Shown here in pieces: positions 15,769 to 24,813 of a stretch of DNA of 36,112 nucleotides. Below the pieces are notes generated by a model. That model made no database searches, was not told the origin of the DNA, and worked only from the letters and a program-made list of their open reading frames with translations. Each line of letters opens with the position of its first letter. The first letter of the stretch is position 1. Made by a program: the position numbers and the translations under genes. This stretch comes from Candidatus Gastranaerophilales bacterium (GTDB lineage: Bacteria; Cyanobacteriota; Vampirovibrionia; Gastranaerophilales; Gastranaerophilaceae): the NCBI GenBank assembly GCA_944325075.1, contig CALUYU010000019.1:1-36112 (forward strand), written 5' to 3'.

Positions 15769-16275
15769 ATGGAAAATAAAACCGACTTACGTACTAAAAT
15801 TAAAAAAATAAGAACCGGTTTAGATCCTAATCAATCCGGCAAGATAATTATCGAGAAGATTTTGTCTCATCCGGTGTTTGTTAATTCTCAAAATATTATG
15901 TTGTATTATCCTCTCAGGTATGAGATAAACTTGCTGCCACTGATGAATTATAAGAAAAATTTTTATTTTCCGAAGGTCAATAAAGACCAGCTGCTGGTTT
16001 GTCCTGCGTGTGATAAATTCGAAAAATCTTCTTTTAATGTATACGAACCATGTTCTGTGCCGGTTAGTCCTGATGTTATTGATTTAGTAATTGTTCCTGC
16101 CCTTGCCGTTGATAAAGAGAATTACCGGCTGGGTTACGGCGGCGGTTTTTACGATCGTTTTCTTGCTCTTTATCCTAAAGTAACATCAATAACGCCTATA
16201 TTTAAACAATTTATTTTCGACGTTCTTCCCCGCGAAAAATTTGATATTCCGGTTACTTATGTCATATCGGATTAG
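15769..16275 (+). CDS. 5-formyltetrahydrofolate cyclo-ligase family protein
   Basis: This enzyme converts 5-formyl-THF to 5,10-methenyl-THF with ATP, returning a dead-end folate to the one-carbon pool. At 168 residues it is near the family norm of 180-200. The C-terminal signature RLGYGGGFYDRFL (phosphate and folate loop) is clear, preceded by DLVIVPALAVDKEN. An N-terminal KTDLRTKIKKIRTGLDP and IMLYYPLRYEINLLPL also match the family layout. I start at ATG 15769. A frame 14 codons longer begins inside cobO and has no ribosome binding site either. The end overlaps the convergent 113-residue membrane protein gene by four bases. Confidence 0.9.
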   Translation: MENKTDLRTKIKKIRTGLDPNQSGKIIIEKILSHPVFVNSQNIMLYYPLRYEINLLPLMNYKKNFYFPKVNKDQLLVCPACDKFEKSSFNVYEPCSVPVSPDVIDLVIVPALAVDKENYRLGYGGGFYDRFLALYPKVTSITPIFKQFIFDVLPREKFDIPVTYVISD

Positions 16276-16613
16276 TTCTGCTTGCTGTGTTCAACGCCCG
16301 GGGCATCTTTTATGATGAAAGGTCGAACAAATGCATATGTTCCGTATAAAGATGCCAATAACCCTGCAATACTTAATGTTTTCCCTGCTTTTGGCATTTT
16401 AGAAGTTATTAATCCGCCGATAGTTGCAAGTGTCGTTCCGGCCATTATTCCTAAGTAGCCTTTGAATATTGTTCTTGGAACTACTATTGTATCGGTCATA
16501 TCTGAAGAATTTTTTGTATGCTCATGGATTTTATCCAGAAAAGATTTTTGCTTGGTTTCTTGAGTTGATGTGCCTGAAAAGGCTGGATTGACTGTGATTT
16601 TTGCTATTCTCAT
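16272..16613 (-). CDS. Small membrane protein with N-terminal FSG motif
   Basis: Not recognised. The 113 residues contain two hydrophobic helices, about 52-70 (GYLGIMAGTTLATIGGLI) and 77-95 (KTLSIAGLLASLYGTYAFV), separated by a short basic turn, with a charged N-terminal third and no signal peptide. The N-terminus (PAFSGTSTQ) has the F-[ST]-G style also seen in the proteins at 8887 and 9458. It is a single-gene unit, convergent with the folate gene and divergent from gap. Function unknown. Confidence 0.65.
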   Translation of the reverse strand: MRIAKITVNPAFSGTSTQETKQKSFLDKIHEHTKNSSDMTDTIVVPRTIFKGYLGIMAGTTLATIGGLITSKMPKAGKTLSIAGLLASLYGTYAFVRPFIIKDAPGVEHSKQN

Positions 16614-16783
16614 TTTTTTATCCCTGATTTTGCCGGAACACGTTTAATTCATCCCGAATTTTATTATCTAAATAATTGCACAACCATTTTAAAGTTTCAA
16701 GTGCCGGCTGGTTTTCATTTTTATAGTTGTCCGGGATAATCAAAATTTAACTTTTTTTTAATATTTGAACCGGTATAACCCAC

Positions 16784-16812
16784 TTGATTAAGTTTTGTTT
16801 TGATGTTATAAA
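16784..16812 (+). promoter_or_regulatory. Sigma-70 promoter for gap
   Basis: TTGATT (16784-16789), a 17-base spacer and TATAAA (16807-16812), 45 bases before the gap start codon. Confidence 0.7.
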
Positions 16813-16851
16813 AGTCATGTTAAATAAGATTTACAAAATAAGAAGGAGTAA

Positions 16852-17862
<1,011 letters not shown>

Positions 17863-17883
17863 TAATCTCACCTAAATTCAATT

Positions 17884-17923
17884 AAACAAAAACGGGTCCA
17901 ATAATTTGGGCTCGTTTTTGTTT
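17884..17923 (+). terminator. Intrinsic terminator after gap
   Basis: AAACAAAAACGGGTCC (17884-17899) pairs with GGGCTCGTTTTTGTTT (17908-17923), including two G-U pairs, and ends in Ts. Confidence 0.85.
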
Positions 17924-18228
17924 GATAAATTCTATACATGGCGGAGCGTCAAGCTGCTTAAATTTCGCTAATCATTATCAGCAATAGAAAAAAATTATTA
18001 ACAGGAAAATATTTAGTTAAAAACCTGGAGTGTATCAGAGGAGACGATTTTCTCTGTTTAAGGGGGAGGGACACAAAAGATAATGAAAAATAAATTGGTT
18101 AGGGAGTATTTGGGCAGGTTGTTGGCCGGCGAAATGCAGCCCTAAATATTATTTTTCTTTACAGCAACATTTTGTATAGGAAAAATGTTTAAGTTCTTTG
18201 GTCTTCTTACTTGGATTTCCAATAAGTA
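17924..18228. other. Intergenic region, no clear gene
   Basis: About 300 bases between gap and the convergent glycosyltransferase gene. One 20-codon frame (ATG 18083 to TAA 18145) has a purine-rich stretch GGGGGAGGG, but it is about 14 bases upstream. I see no RNA gene. GGCGGAGCGTCA near 17940 resembles GGCGGAGCATCA near 7800, perhaps a repeat fragment. Confidence 0.4.
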
Positions 18229-19794
18229 CTATTTTTTTGCACGGCTTTCTTTTATCATATCAGAGATTATGTTATTTAATTTTGCCGGAGTAAATGCAGA
18301 ACATGTATTCCATACAAGTGTCTGTCTTGGTTCATCACTTATTGTCGGGCTTGGGTATTCATTTGCGCAAAAACCTCTGAGCATATTAGTTGAACCATCA
18401 ACACAAGGTTTAAAATGAGAACAACAGTTGCATATTCTCAATATAAATCCATAATCATCAAGTTTTAATTTTAATTCCTGAAGTGCATCTATCATTCTTA
18501 AGTGTGAAGATGTAACATACTTTTTGTTCTTATATATAAATTTTATTTTTGCAAGTCCGTCATGAGAGATAAACTCAAGTTTACAGTTAAGGTTGTTTCT
18601 TCCAACGGTTACAATTACGTCAACTGTAAATTTTTCTGAATTTTTATTTTCATCTTCTTTATTTAAAATTTTGTTTATAACATATCTTATTGGCGGGAAG
18701 TTTTTTATAATGTGGCAGACTGAATAAATCGGATACAGGCATAGATAGCCAATTTCTTTAATTGTCATTTTTGCGTTAATAAGGCTTAGTCCAAATGCAG
18801 CCAATAGAAGTACAAAACTTAGTGATACAATTTTGATATCTGCCATAAAGTGATAGTATAAAGAATACTTGAACAATACGGCATATATTATTAGTAAAAG
18901 CCAAATATTAGGATAAAGAAGAGATATTACATGTTCGTTAAAAACAAAGTTTGTTGAAAATAATTGTGGAATGCAGTTTTTAAACAGATCTAGTCTGTAT
19001 GACAAATTTGGTTTTCTGAAAATATAATTTGCCGGATGTACTATTGTTTGTATATTTGGATTGTAAGTGCATCTACATTTAATTTTGGATAACAGCAGGC
19101 TGTATTTTAATTCCGAATTAATGTTTTTGAAATCTACATCGCCGATTTTGTCTACAATATCACGTTTGATAATAAAAACTCCAGAGTCTGCCTGGGCAGC
19201 CAGACCAAATAATGAACGGGCTCTTCTTAAAAAATTCATATGATATTTTTGATAAGAGGCTTTTATTCTGTCTACTATTCCCAGACAATCAATTTCGATA
19301 ACTGTTTCTCCGCTAATTACGCTTTCTTTTTTCAAAGACGCATTTACAATTGATAGAAAATTAGTTGCAAGGTTTCTGTCTCCGTCAAGAAATACATAGG
19401 AATCAATATAATCATTATCAGATAATTTCTCTAACAAAGTTGAAATCGCCTGATCTTTGCCTATTGTCCCAACACCTTTGATGTCTATAACATGGACAAA
19501 ATTCTCTTCTACAAATAATTCCTGCGAGCCGTCTGTGCAGTTATCAAGAAGAACAAATACTCTGAATTTATTTATTGGATAATCTTGGGATTTCAATTCG
19601 TTAATAAGATTTGCAAGAGTTTTTCTGTTATTGTGTGCATAAACGACTATCGCTAAATTTTCTTTATCCTCATAAGCAGTATGTCTTAATTCATTCCGAA
19701 AAGGTTTGTCATTAAGGTTGCGTATCGCAAGAGCCAAAAAATAAAGCGTATATGCAGCAACAAATAAATATAGTATATTTAGTATTAATTCCAT
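18229..19794 (-). CDS. Family 2 glycosyltransferase with Cys-rich C-terminal tail
   Basis: A 521-residue membrane protein. After an N-terminal helix (about 3-24) comes a GT-A domain: LAIVVYAHNNRKTLANLI, FVLLDNCTDGS and the DxD-like metal site FLDGDRN. The QxxRW motif of processive synthases is not evident. Two or three helices follow (about 285-350, 355-375). The last 130 residues form a soluble domain with a Cys cluster (CNCCSHFKPC, FCANEYPSP, VWNTCSAFTP) that looks metal-binding. The protein probably adds a sugar to a lipid or envelope glycan; donor and acceptor are unknown. AGGAGA precedes the start. No other glycan genes are adjacent. Confidence 0.75.
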   Translation of the reverse strand: MELILNILYLFVAAYTLYFLALAIRNLNDKPFRNELRHTAYEDKENLAIVVYAHNNRKTLANLINELKSQDYPINKFRVFVLLDNCTDGSQELFVEENFVHVIDIKGVGTIGKDQAISTLLEKLSDNDYIDSYVFLDGDRNLATNFLSIVNASLKKESVISGETVIEIDCLGIVDRIKASYQKYHMNFLRRARSLFGLAAQADSGVFIIKRDIVDKIGDVDFKNINSELKYSLLLSKIKCRCTYNPNIQTIVHPANYIFRKPNLSYRLDLFKNCIPQLFSTNFVFNEHVISLLYPNIWLLLIIYAVLFKYSLYYHFMADIKIVSLSFVLLLAAFGLSLINAKMTIKEIGYLCLYPIYSVCHIIKNFPPIRYVINKILNKEDENKNSEKFTVDVIVTVGRNNLNCKLEFISHDGLAKIKFIYKNKKYVTSSHLRMIDALQELKLKLDDYGFILRICNCCSHFKPCVDGSTNMLRGFCANEYPSPTISDEPRQTLVWNTCSAFTPAKLNNIISDMIKESRAKK

Positions 19795-19886
19795 AACTAT
19801 TCTCCTATGATAGTATTTTAGTTAAAATAAATCTAAAATTCCATCAATGTAAATAAATGTGTAGTTTTGGCGGGTAAAAAGATATT

Positions 19887-20174
19887 TTAATGCGGGATAA
19901 CATACCCCCAAATAGGTTTGTTGTAACTTTCAAGCTGGCAAATATAATATATCTTTAAACGTCTTTTCTCCGGAAATTTTAAATAACCTTTTCCATAAAC
20001 AATTGAAGATACAAAATTCGAGCCAATCATTTCTTCATATTTATCTATATATTCTTTTTTGGATGTGAGAGTTACCGGCTGCTGATAAGCGGTTGATAAA
20101 TATTCGCTACATACTGTTGAATTGGCCGGGCCTGTAAATAAAAAGGTTAAAAATATTAAAAATGCTTTTTTCAT
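19887..20174 (-). CDS. Small exported hypothetical protein, 95 aa
   Basis: A signal peptide is evident (MKKAFLIFLTFLFTGPANS), leaving about 76 mature residues with two Cys (TVCSEYL and YYICQLE) that could form a disulphide. Aromatic residues are frequent (KIYYICQLESYNKPIWGYV). No family was recognised. It begins 15 bases after cysE on the same strand and is probably co-transcribed with tyrS-cysE. Function unknown. Confidence 0.65.
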   Translation of the reverse strand: MKKAFLIFLTFLFTGPANSTVCSEYLSTAYQQPVTLTSKKEYIDKYEEMIGSNFVSSIVYGKGYLKFPEKRRLKIYYICQLESYNKPIWGYVIPH

Positions 20175-20189
20175 AACTATGCCTTTATT

Positions 20190-20840
20190 TTATTTGCTTT
20201 CTATTTTTTCTTTTAAATCCTGGAGCTCGTATTTTAATCTGTTCAGTTCGCATTTTATAGGATCCGGAATTCTATTGTGCATAAGGACGCCATTTTTATC
20301 TTTAATTTTTCTACGGACTATTCTTCCGGGAATGCCTACAACTGTCGAATATTCAGGAACATCTTCCACAACAACAGAGCCGGCCCCGACTCTTACGTAA
20401 TCTCCAAGGGTGATATTTCCCAAAACTTTTGCCCCTGCTCCTACTATTACACCATTTCCAAGAGTAGGGTGGCGTTTGCCTTGTTCTTTCCCGGTTCCGC
20501 CAAGTGTAACCTGCTGGTAGATAAGCACATCATCACCTACAATTGTTGTTGCGCCGATTACAACACCTTCACCATGGTCTATAAAAAATCTTCTCCCGAT
20601 TCTTGCGGCCGGATGGATTTCTATACCTGTAATAATTCTTGTTATATAGGATATAATCCGGGGTATTAGCGGTATATGCCATTTGTATAGCCTGTGGGCA
20701 AGTCTGTATGCAATAAGTGCGTGTAACCCAGGGTAACATAATATTACCTCAAGTATATTTGTTGCAGCCGGATCCTTGTCGTATATTACCTGAATATCTT
20801 CTTTAAGTTTTGTTATTCCGCGTTTTATAACATCAAACAT
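20190..20840 (-). CDS. cysE: Serine O-acetyltransferase
   Basis: CysE transfers acetyl from acetyl-CoA to L-serine to give O-acetylserine, the precursor of cysteine. The 216 residues are of the shorter form seen in Gram-positives and cyanobacteria. After a helical N-terminal part (about 1-65, ending with PRIISYITRIITGIEIHP) there are left-handed beta-helix hexapeptides: RIGRRFFIDHGEGVVIG, then TTIVGDDVLIYQQVTLGGTG and VGAGAKVLGNITLGDYVRVG. The DHG and TLGGT wording is typical of the active-site end. The start lies 13 bases after the tyrS stop, so the two are co-transcribed. Confidence 0.95.
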   Translation of the reverse strand: MFDVIKRGITKLKEDIQVIYDKDPAATNILEVILCYPGLHALIAYRLAHRLYKWHIPLIPRIISYITRIITGIEIHPAARIGRRFFIDHGEGVVIGATTIVGDDVLIYQQVTLGGTGKEQGKRHPTLGNGVIVGAGAKVLGNITLGDYVRVGAGSVVVEDVPEYSTVVGIPGRIVRRKIKDKNGVLMHNRIPDPIKCELNRLKYELQDLKEKIESK

Positions 20841-20853
20841 GTAAATTGCCTGT

Positions 20854-22080
20854 TTATTTTATTATAAGTTTTGCAAATTTTCTTTTTCCTGCTTGTAATA
20901 CTACCGGGTCTGAGGATTCAATTACATAAGCCATATCGGTAATTTTGTTCCCGTCCAGTTTTACTCCTCCGCCTTGAATAAGCCTTTTACCCTCTGAACG
21001 GCTTTGGACAAATTTAAGGTCTGTTAGAAGATCAAGAATATTTTTTCCTGATTCAACTTCTACTTCTTCAATATCCTCCGGAATTCCTTTGTTGGATACG
21101 ACATTTATAAATTCTTCCTGAGCCTTGTCCGCTCCTTCTTTCCCGTGGTATTCTTCAGTTATTGTATGTGCAAGCTTTAATTTTATATCACGCGGATTTT
21201 TAGAGTTTGTTTTTATTTGTTCATCAATAATTTTTAATTCTTGATCTGAAATATCTGTTAATAATTCATAATATCTTGTTATTAATGTATCTGGAATACT
21301 CATTAACTTGCCAAACATGTCTTTTGCACTGTCTGTTAATGAAATACAGTGTTCCGGGTATGTTTTTGACATCTTAACAAGGCCGTCGGTTCCTTCAAGC
21401 AAAGGAAGAAGCATAACCATTTGAGGATATTTTTTTCCGTAAGCAGCCTGGATGTCGCGGCCAAGAAGAGTATTAAATCGTTGATCTGTTCCGCCAAGTT
21501 CAATATCTGCATCTACAACAACAGAATCATATGCCTGCATAAGAGGATAGAAAAATTCATGAACAGATATTGGCCGGCCTTCTGAATATCGTTTTGCAAA
21601 GTCATCGCGGGTCATCATTTGTGCAACTGTTATTTGTGCTGATAATTTTAAAAGTTCAATAAAACTCATTTTATGCAGCCAGTCTGCGTTGTTTGTAACT
21701 TCCGCTTTTGTAACATCAACAACTTTTGACATCTGTTCAAAATATGACTTTGCATTTTCTTCAACTTGTTCTTTTGTTAAGGACGGACGGGTTTCTGATT
21801 TCCCTGAAGGATCACCTACCATTGCGGTTGCCCCTCCTACAATCAAAACAATTTTGTGCCCAAGTTTTTGGAACTCTCTGAGTTTTCTCATAACAACTGT
21901 GTGCCCCAGATGCAGATCCGGTCTTGTCGGATCCATTCCAAGTTTTACCCGTAACGGTGTATTGGTATCCTTGGCATGTTGTAATTTCACAGCAAGCTCT
22001 TCTATGCCGCCTGGCAAAACTTCTGCACTTCTTGAAAGTTTTTTTGCTTGTTCTATAAATTCTTCTCTTATATCAACCAT
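20854..22080 (-). CDS. tyrS: Tyrosyl-tRNA synthetase
   Basis: TyrRS charges tRNA-Tyr. The 408 residues comprise a class I Rossmann domain with the HIGH-type HLGHTVVMRKLREFQ, IVGGATAMVGDPSGKSETR, the tyrosine-binding QAYDSVVVDADIELGGTDQR and the KMSKS loop as LVKMSKTYPE. A C-terminal S4 RNA-binding domain (DLLTDLKFVQSRSEGKRLIQ, then GGVKLDGNKI) follows. The pattern is that of the TyrZ-like bacterial form rather than classical Bacillus TyrS. GGAG precedes the start. It heads a run with cysE and a small exported protein, and is divergent from the flagellar genes. Confidence 0.95.
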   Translation of the reverse strand: MVDIREEFIEQAKKLSRSAEVLPGGIEELAVKLQHAKDTNTPLRVKLGMDPTRPDLHLGHTVVMRKLREFQKLGHKIVLIVGGATAMVGDPSGKSETRPSLTKEQVEENAKSYFEQMSKVVDVTKAEVTNNADWLHKMSFIELLKLSAQITVAQMMTRDDFAKRYSEGRPISVHEFFYPLMQAYDSVVVDADIELGGTDQRFNTLLGRDIQAAYGKKYPQMVMLLPLLEGTDGLVKMSKTYPEHCISLTDSAKDMFGKLMSIPDTLITRYYELLTDISDQELKIIDEQIKTNSKNPRDIKLKLAHTITEEYHGKEGADKAQEEFINVVSNKGIPEDIEEVEVESGKNILDLLTDLKFVQSRSEGKRLIQGGGVKLDGNKITDMAYVIESSDPVVLQAGKRKFAKLIIK

Positions 22081-22329
22081 TTCTATTCTCCTTATTTATT
22101 TTTATTGTAGCAAAAACATAAAAATAATGAAAAAACGAGATTAATAAATTGGGAAAATTTAGCGGATAACTTTTAAAAACTCTTTAAGTGGAAAAAATCA
22201 TCTATTAAATATATTTTTTTGTTGATTTTTGAAAAAAATACATTAAAAGGTTGATGTTATGCATTAATAAATACATTATTGTATTTATGGGGAAATATCA
22301 AAAGACTTGGTACAGAGGGATAATAAAAG

Positions 22330-23559
22330 TTGGTAAGAACAGCAGATAAAAAACATAAAATAGAAAGTCCCAGCGTATTATATCAGGAATACGACTGGTT
22401 CAAAAAGCTTTTTCCTTTGGGATTGCAAAAATCCGCGGATGACTTTTTCCTGCCCGGTTTGAGATGCGAATTGGTTGGTGTCAGTAAGAATATTAATCTG
22501 CTTCAGTCAAAAGAAGGTTATTTTGTTACTAAAATTCGTATTGACAAGTTTTACGATATGTACTTGAGAATTTCCGAACTTGCTATTCCTATGCTTCTTA
22601 CTAAAGGGCTTGGCAAGTCCGGCAGACCTTTTGATATTAATAAACTTACTAAATTGGAGCAGAATGTATTAACCGGTTTTAATGATTACGTTTACAAAAT
22701 AATTGTACAATTTTTTGATCCGCCGCCTGTGGTCAATTTTGTAAGAACAAATTTTGATATAACCCACTTGACTTTTGTGATAAGAGATGAGGACGCAAAC
22801 ACAGCCGGCCGGTTTATTGTATCGGTGCCGGATGGAAGATTGTCTCCCCAAAAAGTCGAGATAGGAGAGGATAAATTTGATTATGAAGACTTTTATGAAT
22901 GTCATACAAATGCCCTTGTAAGAATTGGTAAAACCCGTTTTTCGGTGATGGAGCTTAAGGATCTTGAGCCCGGAGATTTGGTTATTCTTGAGGATAGTGA
23001 CATAAGGCATTTGACATTATTTATAAATGATGAAACTAAAACTGTATTGATAGAACCTAATATGAATATAGAATTCCCATTTAATGAAAATAACGGAGGT
23101 AACGGAATGGCGAATGTAGCAGAAGCTAAAAATTTATGGGACAGTATTGAAGTTGATATGTATGCCGAGCTTGATCCGGTAAAGATTTCTCTTGGGGATT
23201 TGAAAAAAATTGAAAAGGGGCTGGTTGTTGATGTTGCAGCTCTTTACGAAAATAAAGTTACTCTGAGGGTTGAAAATAAAGTTATCGGGCATGGCGAACT
23301 TGTAATCGTGAATGACCGGTACGGCGTTAAGATTACAGATATTGAAGAGAAAGCACCTGCACAACAGGCAATTCCGGCCGTAAAAACCTCTGTCGCAGCA
23401 GAACAGCAGGCTAATGAAATTTTACCTGAAGAAAATTCTGCCTCAGATGACCAGGTGTTGCCGGAAGGTGCGGCTCCTGATGAGGCTGCACCGGCTCCGG
23501 GAAATGAAGAAGAAGAATTTGACTACAGCGACTTTGAGCTGGAAGATGAAGATATTTAA
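22330..23559 (+). CDS. FliM/FliN-like switch protein (SctQ-type double SPOA)
   Basis: A 409-residue C-ring protein for a flagellar motor or type III export machine. Residues about 60-190 resemble the FliM/SctQ middle domain (FDINKLTKLEQNVLTGFNDY). SPOA domain 1 is about 192-250 (ALVRIGKTRFSVMELKDLEP) and SPOA domain 2, FliN-like, about 270-338 (VKISLGDLKKIEKGLVVDV, then GHGELVIVNDRYGVKITDI). An acidic Pro/Glu tail ends the protein. The N-terminus lacks the LSQxEIDALL CheY-binding motif of FliM. The start is a TTG with GAGGGAT upstream. An internal ATG at codon 260 has a perfect GGAGGT site (listed separately). It is followed at 22 bases by a fliO-like gene. Confidence 0.8.
   Translation: MVRTADKKHKIESPSVLYQEYDWFKKLFPLGLQKSADDFFLPGLRCELVGVSKNINLLQSKEGYFVTKIRIDKFYDMYLRISELAIPMLLTKGLGKSGRPFDINKLTKLEQNVLTGFNDYVYKIIVQFFDPPPVVNFVRTNFDITHLTFVIRDEDANTAGRFIVSVPDGRLSPQKVEIGEDKFDYEDFYECHTNALVRIGKTRFSVMELKDLEPGDLVILEDSDIRHLTLFINDETKTVLIEPNMNIEFPFNENNGGNGMANVAEAKNLWDSIEVDMYAELDPVKISLGDLKKIEKGLVVDVAALYENKVTLRVENKVIGHGELVIVNDRYGVKITDIEEKAPAQQAIPAVKTSVAAEQQANEILPEENSASDDQVLPEGAAPDEAAPAPGNEEEEFDYSDFELEDEDI
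23095..23109 (+). promoter_or_regulatory. Internal ribosome binding site and start in the fliM/N-like gene
   Basis: GGAGGT (23095-23100), a perfect match to the anti-Shine-Dalgarno sequence, stands six bases before ATG 23107, which is in frame. It is a better initiation signal than the TTG that starts the whole gene. Confidence 0.7.
23107..23559 (+). CDS. Candidate internally initiated FliN-like product (150 aa)
   Basis: Initiation at ATG 23107 would give a separate 150-residue protein starting MANVAEAKNLWDSIEVDMYA, containing only the second SPOA domain and the acidic tail: a FliN. The well-known parallel is SctQ of type III secretion systems (YscQ, SpaO, SsaQ), where an internal start yields the small C-terminal subunit that joins the full-length protein in the cytoplasmic ring. 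The basis is the ribosome binding site and domain boundary. Expression is not proven. Confidence 0.5.
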   Translation: MANVAEAKNLWDSIEVDMYAELDPVKISLGDLKKIEKGLVVDVAALYENKVTLRVENKVIGHGELVIVNDRYGVKITDIEEKAPAQQAIPAVKTSVAAEQQANEILPEENSASDDQVLPEGAAPDEAAPAPGNEEEEFDYSDFELEDEDI

Positions 23560-23581
23560 TTGAAATATTGAGAGGGATATT

Positions 23582-24136
23582 ATGAGCGGTTACTTAGTTA
23601 ATTTCGGAGTATATATTATGGCCATGACGGGACTTATTTTCTTTGCCCTTATGGTTTATAAGAAATTTTCACAGTTTGGCAGCCCTAAAGCATTAAATTC
23701 CAGATTTCTGAGTGTTGAAGAGACAATATCTATTGCCCCGCGAAAAACGCTTTATGTTGTAAGAGCCGGAAAAGAACGGTTCCTTATTGCAGGAGATATT
23801 GACAAAACAACTCTTATTGCAAAACTTAACGGTCAACAGGGCCGTGAAGATATTTTAAATCAGGATTTAACCGGGGCTGATATTAATCAGTTGCCGGAAT
23901 TCCGTGGGAGGAATATAGTATCACCTGAAATAAATTCTTCACAACAATTAAAAGTTGATGCCGGAAAAATGATACACCAGCGTACAAATTTTGCCGGACA
24001 AAACAATTATGCGCAAGCTTCCCTCAAACATTCAAGCAGTGTTGATGATTTGCCGGTAATAGTGGATTTCCCAAAGAGACCGCACAGTGAGACTGCAAAT
24101 GTTTTACATAATATGGTTAGGAAAATAAGTGAATAG
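23582..24136 (+). CDS. fliO: FliO-like flagellar biosynthesis protein
   Basis: A 184-residue protein with one N-terminal membrane helix (about 7-27, FGVYIMAMTGLIFFALMVY) and a small cytoplasmic domain LSVEETISIAPRKTLYVVRA...FLIAGDI, which fits the FliO pattern of a strand-rich 'LGPKKSLYLVEVGGRxLLLG' core. FliO helps assemble the FliP-FliR export gate. The remaining 90 residues are polar and variable. GAGAGGGAT precedes ATG. The gene sits between the switch protein and fliP, the usual place for fliO, which supports the call despite weak sequence conservation. Confidence 0.7.
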   Translation: MSGYLVNFGVYIMAMTGLIFFALMVYKKFSQFGSPKALNSRFLSVEETISIAPRKTLYVVRAGKERFLIAGDIDKTTLIAKLNGQQGREDILNQDLTGADINQLPEFRGRNIVSPEINSSQQLKVDAGKMIHQRTNFAGQNNYAQASLKHSSSVDDLPVIVDFPKRPHSETANVLHNMVRKISE

Positions 24137-24144
24137 AGGATATT

Positions 24145-24786
24145 ATGGATAATGTTTTAAGAGATATAAACCCTGTACTACAGATATTAATAGTAATGAC
24201 GGTATTTTCCCTAATACCGCTTGTATTCTGCTGTATGACAAGTTTTTTGAGGTTTGTAATAGTATTTTCAATGCTTAAAACAGCATTGGGAACACAATCT
24301 GTACCACCTTCAATTGTTATTATCGGTTTGTCTATGATATTGACCTTTTTCACAATGGGATCGACTTTTCAAAAAATGTATGATATGGGGAATGTTCCTT
24401 ACCAGCAAAACCAAAACATTGTATTAGCGATTGAAGAAGGTTCAAAACCTTTAAAAGAATTTATGATGAAGCAGACAAGAGAATCCGATCTGGCATTTTT
24501 TATCCAGTTATCCCATAAGCAGCCGCCGGCAAGTCCTGATGAGATTACTATATGGCAGGTGGCTCCTGCTTATATTATGAGTGAACTTAAAACTGCTTTT
24601 GAAATCGGGTTTGTAATATTTGTACCGTTTATTGTATTAGACCTTGTTGTTGCAAATATTTTGCTGGCATTAGGTATGTTTATGTTATCTCCGACAATTA
24701 TTTCACTGCCGTTCAAACTCTTAATTTTTATTGCTGTTGACGGCTGGGCGCTAATCGTTCAGGGACTGGTTACAAGTTACAATTAA
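24145..24786 (+). CDS. fliP: Flagellar/type III export gate protein FliP
   Basis: FliP (SctR) forms the core of the export-gate pore with FliQ and FliR in the inner membrane. The 213 residues contain the family signatures: MTSFLRFVIVFSMLKTALGT, ILTFFTMGSTFQKMYD, PLKEFMMKQTRESDLAFF (the TRExDLxxF wording is typical of FliP), YIMSELKTAFEIGFVIFVPF and SPTIISLPFKLLIFIAVDGW. There is no cleavable signal peptide, which E. coli FliP (245 residues) has. AGAGGATATT precedes the start, nine bases after fliO. Confidence 0.95.
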   Translation: MDNVLRDINPVLQILIVMTVFSLIPLVFCCMTSFLRFVIVFSMLKTALGTQSVPPSIVIIGLSMILTFFTMGSTFQKMYDMGNVPYQQNQNIVLAIEEGSKPLKEFMMKQTRESDLAFFIQLSHKQPPASPDEITIWQVAPAYIMSELKTAFEIGFVIFVPFIVLDLVVANILLALGMFMLSPTIISLPFKLLIFIAVDGWALIVQGLVTSYN

Positions 24787-24813
24787 AATAGGGCTGGAGA
24801 AAGGAGCAGGAAT

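Noticed and set aside
18083-18145. 20-codon frame after gap
   Set aside because: The purine-rich stretch is too far from the ATG and there is no further support.
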